DNA from: Coemansia sp. RSA 1804
Taxonomy: Eukaryota; Kickxellomycota; Kickxellomycetes; Kickxellales; Kickxellaceae
Reading direction: 5' to 3'
Assembly (NCBI GenBank): GCA_027578815.1
Contig: JANBTH010000125.1
Coordinates: 1-33,215 of the forward strand
DNA: 33,215 nt
A program made the translations under genes and the position numbers. The notes under the pieces are model-generated. The model did not search any database. It saw only the letters and a program-made list of their open reading frames with translations, and had not been told where the DNA came from. Position 1 is the stretch's first letter; every line of letters begins with the position of its first letter. Below, one piece after another: positions 24,928 to 33,215 of this stretch.

Positions 24928-25661
24928 CAACACCCTCATCCACGGATGACCCACAGCTCCTCCCCAAAAATAAAATAAAAAAAGTAATCTTCTGCTTTCT
25001 GATCAGGCCGAGAGCCGAAATCGACTCGGCTTTCACCTTGGTTTCCATCACTTTTGATGGCCCAGGAACCGGCGAAGGGACATGTGTTCTTTATTCACTC
25101 TATCTCAGTGGAGGTGGGAAGCAGCCTGCAAATATGAGGCTGCAGAGAAAAGCACTGCCCCCTGCTGTTTCTTATTTATCTGGCTGCCTGCATCTGGCAT
25201 ACATTAAATAAGAAAGGAAAGATAGCTCCTAGGCCATAGTCTCACACCGTGTTTGGTGCAAGGATTAAGAGAGAGAATGGGCGAAAAGAGGGGGAGCAAG
25301 GCATCGTGACCTGTGGGCTCTCCCCCTTAACAAGACATGGAACTACGACGGATAAAGTGGAGATAGTGAAAAGTGAGAGAAACGAGCAAGAAAAAACCAC
25401 CCGCGGCGAATCAGATGGAGAAAGAGAGTGCTGTGAACACCTGAAAAAAAATCTCAAACCAAAACTCCTCCCACTTCCTCTTGATAGAGATAGGGAGTAC
25501 TTTTCTTTCTTTCTTTTTCTCGTTTCCCGAACATTTTAGGACCAAACTCTTATTTCTTCCTTTTTTCTTTCTTTCTTTTTTGTCAGCTTTTTGACCGGAG
25601 AAAAGGAAAGTGTTCCTCTGTACATCTTACCTTTTTTTATTTCTCTTCTTCCTTATCTCCA

Positions 25662-28466
25662 ATGCTTCGTGCAAGCCGTCTTCTGAAGCAAGGCGCCGGG
25701 GCCCTTGCCCGGACGTCCCGACTAGCCACAACCGCAATACACCAGCAGCAACAGCAACAGCAACAACGCTCATCGCTTCTTACCAACACCACCCGTCAGT
25801 ACTCCTCGTATCAGCGCGGGCCCGACAACTCCGAGAAGGAAACGATCGTCAAGCTGCTGTACAACATTGGGTCCAAGAAGGAGGTGGAGCAGTATCTGCG
25901 TCACTTCTCATCCGTGGAATCGCAAAAGTTTGCAGTGATCAAGGTGGGCGGTGCGGTGATATCGGATGACCTAGCAACGCTGGCATCGGCGCTGACGTTC
26001 CTTAACCGCGTCGGGCTGTACCCGATAGTGGTGCACGGGGCCGGGCCACAGCTCAACAAGCGGCTGGAGGCAGCGAACATCGAGGCCCGGTACGAGGATG
26101 GCATCCGTATCACCGATGGGCGTACGCTGGCGATTGCGCGCGAAGTGTTTGCCAGCGAGAACAGGAAGCTGGTGGAGGCCCTGGAGCGACTCGGTACCCG
26201 TGCGCGGCCTATCACCGGCGGCGTGTTTGTTGCCGACTATCTTAACAAGGAAAAGTACGATCTGGTTGGCAAGATCACCCGTATTAACCGCGAGGTCGTG
26301 GAGAGCTCGATCCGCGCCGGGTGCCTGCCGATTCTCACGTCGCTTGCCGAGACGCCCGAGGGCCAGATCCTCAACGTCAACGCCGATATTGCCGCCGGTG
26401 AGCTGGCTCGTGTTCTCGAGCCGCTGAAGATCGTGTTCCTGAACGAGAAGAACGGACTGTACCACGGGACCACGGGCAAGCGTATCGAGACCATCCATCT
26501 TGACGAGGAGTACGAGGGGCTGCTGAAGGAACCATGGGTTCGGTATGGAACCAAGCTCAAGCTCAAGGAAATCAAGGAACTCCTTGACACTCTGCCGCGC
26601 AGCTCCTCGGTTGCCATCATTTCTGCCGAGCATCTGCACAAGGAGCTGTTCACGCACTCGGGCGCCGGGACGCTGATTATGCGTGGCCACCGGTTGTTTG
26701 GAAAGCGCGATCTGGCTGAAATTGACTCTGACAGACTCCGCGATCTTTTGGTCCAGTTCGATCCGGCCGTGGCGTCCGGCGCAACTTCGGTTGCCTCGTA
26801 CTGCCAGCAGCTGACCGAGATGGCCAAGAGCGGTGCCGGCGAGTACTGGATCTACGGTGACGAGCCCTACCAGGTAGCCGCCGTGGTCATTCGCCGGCCA
26901 AACCAGGGCGGTGTGTCGGTTCTGGACAAGTTTGTGGCATCGAGGGCTGCTGTTCTGGGAAACATCACCGATAACGCGTGGAAGCTGATTATCCGCGACC
27001 ATCCGCAGCTCGTGTGGACCGTCCCGCGTGCCGACGACAATCTGTCGTGGCATTTCGAGCGTGCGGATGGAAGCTGGGCTGTTGGCGATGACATCATGTT
27101 CTGGCATGGCGTGGATGACTGGAAGCTGGTATCGGATCTGATTGCGCACAAGATCAGCACCAGTTCCAGCACCAGTGCCGGTGCTTTGGCTGGGTCTGCT
27201 CCGTCTGCCGGTGTCCGCGCTTACTCGACCATGGCTCGCCGCCAGCCGGCATCTGTCTTTTCTGGGCCGTCTGCTGGCGCCCAGCGTCGCACATACAGCA
27301 GCAACAGCAGCAGCAGCACTGGTAGTAAGGGTGCTCCTCTTCGTGTCGGGCTTATCGGCGCCCGCGGATACACGGGTCGCGAGCTGATCAAGCTGATCGA
27401 CGGACACCCGCGCTTTGAGTTGGCGTTTGTGTCTTCGCGCGAACTTGCTGGCAAGCCAGTGCCGGGATACTCCAAGACGCAGCTGAACCACGTGAATCTG
27501 AGCGCTTCTGATGTTGGCGAGATCGCAAAGGCTGGTCGCGACCGCGTAGACGTGTGGATTCTCGCGCTGCCGAACGGAGTGGCTGCGCCGTTTGTTTCGG
27601 CAATAGACAGCGCAACAGCACAGCTGGCCATTGCAGAGCAGCCGGTGGTTGTGGATCTCTCGGCCGACTACCGGTTTGATGTCACCGGCCAATGGGTGTA
27701 CGGACTTCCGGAGCTGCATCGCAAGAATCTGCTGCAGAACAATACGGGACGTATCTCGAACCCTGGGTGCTATGCCACGGGCTCGCAGCTGGGTATTGCG
27801 CCGCTTCTTCCGTACATGGATGCGACGCGTCTGCCGTCGGTGTTTGGCGTGTCGGGATACTCTGGAGCCGGGACCAAACCGTCGCCCAAGAACAACCCCG
27901 AGTTCGTGCGCGACAATCTGATTCCCTACTCACCCGTCAACCACATCCACGAGCGCGAGGTCGGCCACTCGCTGACTCGTATCACTAAACCCTCGTACCC
28001 GTTCAATTCCAAGAACCCCTTGAAGGTGCAGTTTACCCCGCATGTGGCCCCCTTCTTCCAGGGAATTGCGCTTACTCTCCACGTTCCTCTGCGCATGTCA
28101 ATGTCGTCCAAGGATATGGCCGACGTGTTCGCCGAGTTCTACAGAGGCGAGCGTCTGGTCCACGTCACGCAGGCTGCGCCTCTGGTCAAGGACAACGCCG
28201 AGCGCCATTATGCTGTTGTTGGCGGGTTTGCGGTGCCGCCCTCGCTTGCTGCGGAGAACGGTCTTCCGCTCGGAAGCGATAGCAGCAGCGGTGGCGTTGT
28301 TGGCTCGGTCGCCCTTGCTGAGCGTCGGGCGGTCGTCAATGTCACGCTCGATAATCTGCTCAAGGGCGCTGCTACGCAGGCTGTCCAGAACATGAATATT
28401 GCGCTGGGGCTTGACGAGTACATGGGCATCCCGCTTGTTGAGGAGCCAGTAATGTCGCTAGATTAG
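25662..28466 (+). CDS. ARG5,6: Bifunctional acetylglutamate kinase / N-acetyl-gamma-glutamyl-phosphate reductase precursor
   Basis: This 934-residue mitochondrial precursor carries two consecutive ornithine-branch steps. Residues 1-48 are an Arg/Ser/Ala presequence with a Gln run (28-35) and RQYSS (45-49) as a likely cleavage site. Acetylglutamate kinase spans about 65-335, with KVGG (94-97) and HGAG (125-128). A DUF619-type GNAT regulatory domain (about 350-505, with WIYGDEPYQVAAV) follows, as in arginine-inhibited kinases. A linker of 505-553 contains two further R-x-Y-S sites. The reductase covers about 555-934, with GARGYTGREL near its start and catalytic Cys703 in SNPGCYATGSQL. HIHEREVGH supplies the conserved histidines. 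In yeast the chain is cut in the matrix into two enzymes. It is intronless. A T/C-rich leader precedes the ATG. Confidence 0.98.
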   Translation: MLRASRLLKQGAGALARTSRLATTAIHQQQQQQQQRSSLLTNTTRQYSSYQRGPDNSEKETIVKLLYNIGSKKEVEQYLRHFSSVESQKFAVIKVGGAVISDDLATLASALTFLNRVGLYPIVVHGAGPQLNKRLEAANIEARYEDGIRITDGRTLAIAREVFASENRKLVEALERLGTRARPITGGVFVADYLNKEKYDLVGKITRINREVVESSIRAGCLPILTSLAETPEGQILNVNADIAAGELARVLEPLKIVFLNEKNGLYHGTTGKRIETIHLDEEYEGLLKEPWVRYGTKLKLKEIKELLDTLPRSSSVAIISAEHLHKELFTHSGAGTLIMRGHRLFGKRDLAEIDSDRLRDLLVQFDPAVASGATSVASYCQQLTEMAKSGAGEYWIYGDEPYQVAAVVIRRPNQGGVSVLDKFVASRAAVLGNITDNAWKLIIRDHPQLVWTVPRADDNLSWHFERADGSWAVGDDIMFWHGVDDWKLVSDLIAHKISTSSSTSAGALAGSAPSAGVRAYSTMARRQPASVFSGPSAGAQRRTYSSNSSSSTGSKGAPLRVGLIGARGYTGRELIKLIDGHPRFELAFVSSRELAGKPVPGYSKTQLNHVNLSASDVGEIAKAGRDRVDVWILALPNGVAAPFVSAIDSATAQLAIAEQPVVVDLSADYRFDVTGQWVYGLPELHRKNLLQNNTGRISNPGCYATGSQLGIAPLLPYMDATRLPSVFGVSGYSGAGTKPSPKNNPEFVRDNLIPYSPVNHIHEREVGHSLTRITKPSYPFNSKNPLKVQFTPHVAPFFQGIALTLHVPLRMSMSSKDMADVFAEFYRGERLVHVTQAAPLVKDNAERHYAVVGGFAVPPSLAAENGLPLGSDSSSGGVVGSVALAERRAVVNVTLDNLLKGAATQAVQNMNIALGLDEYMGIPLVEEPVMSLD

Positions 28467-28769
28467 AGAACAGACAATAGCGATTAACAAGTAGGACTGA
28501 CAAACTAGACTTGCTGATTTTAATATACTCCAAAGAAGAGAATATTGTAATCTTGCCCCCTTTCCTCCTTTGTTTGCTGCGTGTTGTTAGACAGATGCAG
28601 TAATAATTGTAGTCGTTGAATAAGAAAACATAAAGGTGTATCAAAAAAGGAAAGACAAAGAAATTAAGGTGGTTGTGGAAACCCCGTTGTGTTGTGTAAG
28701 AAATACACGGAGATGTTAATGAATGGCTGCTGTAGCATTTACGTGTAATCTAGCTTTTCTTGGAAAAGC
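28467..28769. other. Tail-to-tail gap ARG5,6 / homeodomain gene
   Basis: This 303-bp AT-rich region contains the 3' ends of two converging genes. I see no other feature. Confidence 0.5.
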
Positions 28770-29922
28770 TTATCTTGTTGTTGTTGATGATGATGAGCGC
28801 ATAGCATTGAGCTTTTCGCGGATATCGAGAGGGATTTCCCAATCGATCTCGACACCAAGCTTGGCGCAGGTTTTGTAGAACGCAAGGCGCGGGATGAACT
28901 TCTTGGCTCCGTTCTCGTCCTGCACGGGCCGTAGGCTGCGGTGGCGGTGGTTGGAGAACCACCACTTGAACCTCTGCTTCGAGATCTCCTGGATTGCCAG
29001 GTCGCTGTTGCGGTCGGTTTCCTGCGGATACGGGTTGTCGATGTTCTTGACCAGCCATTGGTAGAAGCATCGCTTTTGGTCGTTGTTGAGTCGGTAGCGC
29101 GATTTGGCGGCCCCCGCGCACGAGGTGGAGGAATCGGCGGCACTGGTGTGCTGCAGCGGAAGAGTCCCGGCTTGGATGTCGTTACTGGCGTTTCCTGTCC
29201 TGCGGCGACGCCGCTTTGGTCCACGCTCTCCGCTTTCTTCTTCTTCCTGTGTGGCTGGCGGATTGCGCTTTTGCTGCTGCTTCCGTTTCAGTGTGGTGCT
29301 GCCGCTGCCAGCTCCTGCGCCATTGCTATTACCACTAGTGGTGGTCATAGTGGACACAAGCTCTAGGGCTTCCGGGTGCTTGCGCTTGCGACCCCTCCGG
29401 CCGCGCAAGGTAGGCTGCGGTGCATCAATGCCGCTATTGCTGTTGCTGTTGCTGTTGCCGCCGGAAATAAAAGAGACGACGGGTATCTTCTGCTCAGCTG
29501 CAAATTCGTCTCCCGCACCAAGGGATGCATATGCACTGGGCGGCGATGATGCATCCAGGGAAAGCTGCAGCGACTGGACGCACAACGCAGAAGAAGGATA
29601 GGAAGGATAGGACGCGGTAGTGGGAGCAGCGTAGCCTGGATTATTATCTCCCCCAATCGACAAGCATGGGCCACCACCACCGCTACCGTTTGCATTGCCA
29701 TACATGCCGTCCAATGCACTGCCGTACCCATTGTTCCCACCGGATATCGCACCAGCATCGGTAGCAGCAGCAACAGTATCCACAGTCGTTGCTTCCGCCA
29801 CATCCATTATTGGAAGCAGCAGTGGTCGACTGCTCAAAGACGAATGCGGCCGACTTTCATTATTGCTGTACAGGCTGGTGGAATCCAAATGCATGGAAAG
29901 GTATTGCTGCTGCTCCCGTTGT

Positions 29923-29958
<36 letters not shown>

Positions 29959-31277
29959 CTCGTTGTATTGTTGCCGGCTGGGATATCCTGTAATGCGCAG
30001 TCAGTCAGCTGCATAGACGAGGAGGAAGAGGTACTGTGGCCCAATGGCGGGAGTAGGATATTCTGTATGCTTTGCATGGCAGGCGACGAGGCATGCGATG
30101 AAGGAGAGCAGCAAGCGTTAGTGATGGCGGTGGTCATACCTGACTGCTTCTGCTGGTGGTGGTGGTGGTGGTAGAGATGAGAAAGCGCCGGGTGGCAATG
30201 TAGGTGGTGGAGGTCGCCTCGATGTGGCGCGGTATCCTGGAATAGCGATGAAGAGGAGGAGGAGGAAAAGGCAAAATTTGCCTGGCTATCCACGACTGCT
30301 GGCGTCATACCAGCGCTCCACGCCATTTGCTTGCAATTCTGACGACTGCTACTTGGAATTGCTCCATAAACAGCGGCCGCCATTGTGCTGGCAGTCGCTG
30401 CTTCTGCTGCTGCTGCATACGGATTTGCCTGCTGCACCAAAGTCTGATGACCGGGAGTGCGCATAAATCCTGCGCATCCTGGTATCGCCTCGCTGCTATT
30501 GCCCCCATTACTGATGTTGCTCATCTCTGCCTGCCGCTGCTGGTGCTGCTGGTGTTTGTTCAAGTCCCCAGCGGCTTCCATTTTCGTTGATGCCATTGCT
30601 GCCGTCGACAATAGAGCCACCATATCCGCTTCCATCCCCGCCGAACCACCAGCGCTGCTGTTTGCGTGGATACCGTGGTGTCCGCCAGCTCCGTTGCCCA
30701 CAACAGCGTCCTGCGGATACATCATGTACCCGTCGACTGGACGGCCACCAATACCCGCCGAAAGCGTCATTGGCGACAAACACGCGGTGGATGCTGCGAA
30801 ATCAGCCGGCGACCGCAGCAGACTTGCGCTTTCGGGCGTCAGAGCCATAGCACCAGCCGCAGTGGCCATAGTGCCGGCAGTGGCGGCGTCCATGTCCTCA
30901 GTGAATCCAATGTTGCTTGTGATTAGTGGCGTCAGCACGTTGTTATTGTAGTTGCCTTCCATGCTTTGCTGTGTGCTCGGAATCTCGACGTTATCTATCT
31001 GCTGGATGGGCATCCAGGGACTAGGTTCTGATATAAGCACATGTGGCGATAACCAGTCGTTAAAGTCAACTAATTCCTGTGGCCGCATGGCCTGCTGTTG
31101 TTGGCAGTGGTGGTGTTGGTAGTAGTGGAAGTGGTGTGCGTGTGCGCTCTGTAGCCGTCCCAATGTATCTGCCCCTGTTACGGTTTGCTGGTTCGATTGA
31201 CTATTGAACCCCGGTGCTCCCAAAGAGTTTGAGGTCGATGGTGCTGTTTGTTGCTCTGGCGATACTGGGCTGAGCAT
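28770..31277 (-). CDS. Homeodomain (TALE-spaced) transcription factor with long low-complexity N-terminus
   Basis: This 835-residue intronless protein has a homeodomain at its C-terminus (about 725-788). Helix 1 is QKRCFYQWLVKNI, followed by NPYP in the three-residue TALE loop, and the recognition helix is RFKWWFSNHRHRSL. Trp48, Phe49, Asn51, Arg53 and Arg55 of the canonical fold are present. The distance from NPYP to WF equals that in animal TALE proteins. A conserved-looking tail (KFIPRLAFYKTCAKLG) follows. Upstream lie basic segments RGRRGRKRKHPE (AT-hook-like, near 625-637) and PKRRRRR, either a nuclear signal. The rest is Gln/Ser/Asn/His/Ala-rich with a ten-Gln run, typical of fungal activation regions. 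The ATG at 31275-31277 is the first in frame. Regulated genes are unknown; a mating or developmental role is possible. Confidence 0.85.
29926..29955 (+). repeat. (TGC)10, poly-Gln run of the homeodomain protein
   Basis: Thirty bases of perfect TGC repeat encode ten glutamines on the minus strand (CAG codons). It is likely to vary in length between strains. Confidence 0.9.
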
Positions 31278-33215
31278 GGCTGGTGTTTGCTAGTAGTCTA
31301 AACAACAACAGCAACAAAAATTACTAAAGCGAGATGAAAAGGAAACTAAAGGAAATGGCAAAAAAGAGGTCTCAAGAACAAAAATTATATACCAGCTTTA
31401 TCTCTCTATGTATAATAGGCAACCATGGAATAAGACGTCGACATTAGCAAGTTGTCATGTAGACATGGTCCGCACACCAGCAATAACGGTGTAAGGGGGG
31501 AATGGAAAATAGGGTTTTAAAAATGGCAATTGTAGTTGTAGGAAATCCGACAGTAGTAATGAAGAATAAGGAACTGAGGAAGAAGAAGCGCAGATTCTCT
31601 GAGAGATGGAGGGGAGGGACAAAAACATTTCAATGTATTTATACCTGTCGGCCGTCTAAATAACCACCACGCTCATACGCTTTGCGCCTGTTCGCTAATA
31701 TCAAGGGAAGCAGCAGCAGCAGGAGCAAGACCTGATGAGGATGGCAGGGCTGGGATGATGCACTCTCTGAAATGCATGAGGAAAGAAAGGCAGAAAAAAA
31801 AAAGATGGACGTCCTCACTCATTCGCGATTATTCCAATTTTTGGAGCAAAAAAAGGGTGGTGGTGGCGGGTTTCTTTTGCGGGTGAATTCCCAATGTCAT
31901 GAACCGGATAGGGTAGGAGACGGAGGCCAAAAGTAAAATAAAAACCCAATATCCTTTCGCTATTGTCCAAATGAAAAAAGACGACTGTGGGTGTGAATAG
32001 GCACAAAAACTTGTACAATAATACAGTTAGTTCTCCCATTTTTCCCTGCCCAGTGCCCATTTTTTCTCCTGCTTGCCACATCCGACACACAAGGCCAAAA
32101 AAAATAATTGAGCAAGCAAGCGAAAATCACAAAAATGGCTCAATTCGCGCTCAGCCTGTTTATGGAGCACCAAGCAAAAAAAACGATATGCCGCAGCATA
32201 TTTCTTTCTTTGTGTCGATGCTCTCGCTTCTGCAGATTTCAACCACATCCTCATAGGAAAACTGTTTACCCTAATCTACCTTTTACATATCACGGGAATG
32301 GGGAACCAGATATGGCTTATTTTTCTCTCCTCTCTTTCTCTGACATGCACAGCAAAAGTGTGCACAGTAGCTGAAATCCAGCTGTAACTTCAAGCGGCAG
32401 AAGAAATAAAGAAAAGGAAAAGCCCTGATTTCATCTCCCCTGCAATCATAATCCACAGGGCTGTGTTTCAAAATGGGTGCTTGCATCTCATGATTGAAGA
32501 ATGTTCTCTATAGATGGATGTTTCCACATGCAAAAGGGGAGGTGTGCGTGGGTGGGCCAATAGCTGTTCTCTCTGGATTTTGCTTTTGGTTGCGGAAAGA
32601 TGAGGGAAAATTGCTTTTTGTTGCTGAGATACAGGAGAAGCTTCTCTTTCTCTTTCAGAGATGGGGGTGGCAATTCCAGACAGAATGTTCTTCTCCTTGA
32701 TAATGGCAGAAGCGTCCGCACCATGTTGTTTGTGTTATTGACAACAGCAAATGGAAAGCAGCGTGGATTTTTGACGATTACTCAACGGGAAAGAGTGCAT
32801 TTCTGGCTGTAACCACTGCCATTCTGTGTGAATCCACCCTTGCCCTTGTAATATATGGACAGCATCATAAATTGAAAATGTTTTCATTTTGGGGAAATGG
32901 AAAAAACTAAGGAAGGAATCAACTACAATAGATGGCTCACATGTTGCTTTAAGTTGGGTAGGCGTTCCCTCATCCTATGTGCTGCGAAAGAGACATGTTT
33001 ATTTGTAGTTGTGTTAAATTCAATGGCTGGTTAATGTATTGCTTTGCCGTGTTATATAAACAATGCAGTTGCTGCGCCTTTTCTATTTAACATTCTTATA
33101 ATGCTAATTACATTGATAGATTAGCAATCTGTGTATGTTGGTAGATTCTGTCTATTGTCTATGAGAAAATATTCAAAACGTTCTATTGGGTTAAAGAACC
33201 TAAACAACGACGTTG
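31278..33215. promoter_or_regulatory. Long upstream region of the homeodomain gene
   Basis: This 1.94-kb AT-rich sequence has no recognisable gene to the window end. On the minus strand TATATAAT (31385-31392) and TATAAATA (31636-31643) are candidate TATA boxes for the homeodomain gene. On the plus strand TATATAAA at 33053-33060 may belong to a gene beyond the right edge. Short frames here are low-complexity and unconvincing. Confidence 0.5.
31636..31643 (-). promoter_or_regulatory. Candidate TATA box of the homeodomain gene
   Basis: Minus-strand TATAAATA lies about 360 bp upstream of the start codon. A second A/T-rich candidate (TATATAAT, 31385-31392) is closer. I cannot choose between them. 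Confidence 0.35.

Larger units (their letters stand above)
24207..25661. promoter_or_regulatory. Divergent ARG1 / ARG5,6 promoter region
   Basis: This 1455-bp region has no gene. It holds a TATA box for ARG1, a central TGACTCA at 24921-24927, a GTGCCT-type repeat at 24858-24909 and long C/T tracts (25501-25590) before the ARG5,6 start. Runs of A and T are frequent. I saw no RNA gene. Confidence 0.6.

Noticed and set aside
25971..27719. A 582-residue frame antisense to ARG5,6
   Set aside because: It lies entirely within a gene with verified catalytic motifs on the other strand and shows no domain features.
1..33215. tRNA, rRNA, snoRNA, CRISPR array or transposon
   Set aside because: No GGTTCGAANCC-type box with a matching cloverleaf, no direct-repeat/spacer pattern, no transposase motif and no terminal inverted repeats were seen by eye. 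A tRNAscan-SE and Rfam scan would be decisive.

Overview
This window reads as nuclear DNA of a fungus. Compact, mostly intronless genes with GC-rich coding sequence are separated by AT-rich, pyrimidine-tract intergenic DNA. Fungal hallmarks include an ATP sulfurylase with a degenerate APS-kinase-like C-terminus, a fused mitochondrial Arg5,6 precursor with both enzymes in one chain, and TATA boxes with (CTTT)n leaders. A Tra2-type splicing regulator, a Med28-like protein and a TALE-spaced homeodomain protein suggest a lineage that kept genes lost from budding yeast. An early-diverging fungus, for example Kickxellomycotina/Coemansia-like, is my best guess, but that placement is inference.

Layout from left to right. 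About 1.1 kb has no recognisable gene. Next come a twin-CX9C mitochondrial-type protein (-), the DEAD-box ribosome-biogenesis helicase Dbp4 (-), and divergently prohibitin-2 (+). A nuclease A inhibitor (NuiA)-like protein (+), ATP sulfurylase Met3 (+) and RNase H2 subunit A (+) follow. The RNase H2 gene is tail-to-tail with a four-exon Tra2-like gene (-). Then come a small membrane/coiled-coil protein (+), a Derlin (-), a roughly 1000-residue alpha-solenoid, PPR-like, probably mitochondrial protein (+), a Med28-like coiled-coil protein (-), a NASP-family histone chaperone (+) and a cysteine-rich single-pass membrane protein (+). Argininosuccinate synthase (-) and the Arg5,6 bifunctional precursor (+) form a divergent pair. 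A large homeodomain transcription factor (-) follows, and its 1.9 kb upstream region fills the right end.

Genes are largely arranged as tail-to-tail pairs (about 120-300 bp apart) alternating with divergent pairs that share a promoter. The clearest functional grouping is ARG1/ARG5,6: two arginine-pathway genes share a 1.45 kb divergent promoter with a perfect TGACTCA (Gcn4/Cpc1-type) site almost at its midpoint. The most unexpected gene is the NuiA-like protein, whose known relatives are bacterial inhibitors of a sugar-non-specific nuclease. It keeps the C-terminal Val-Glu-Thr that, as I recall, enters the nuclease active site. The only gene in which I could see introns is itself a predicted splicing regulator. 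It contains a 22-nt micro-exon whose skipping would cause a rapid premature stop.

I saw no tRNA, rRNA, CRISPR array or transposon. All functional names are homology judgements made by eye from motifs.
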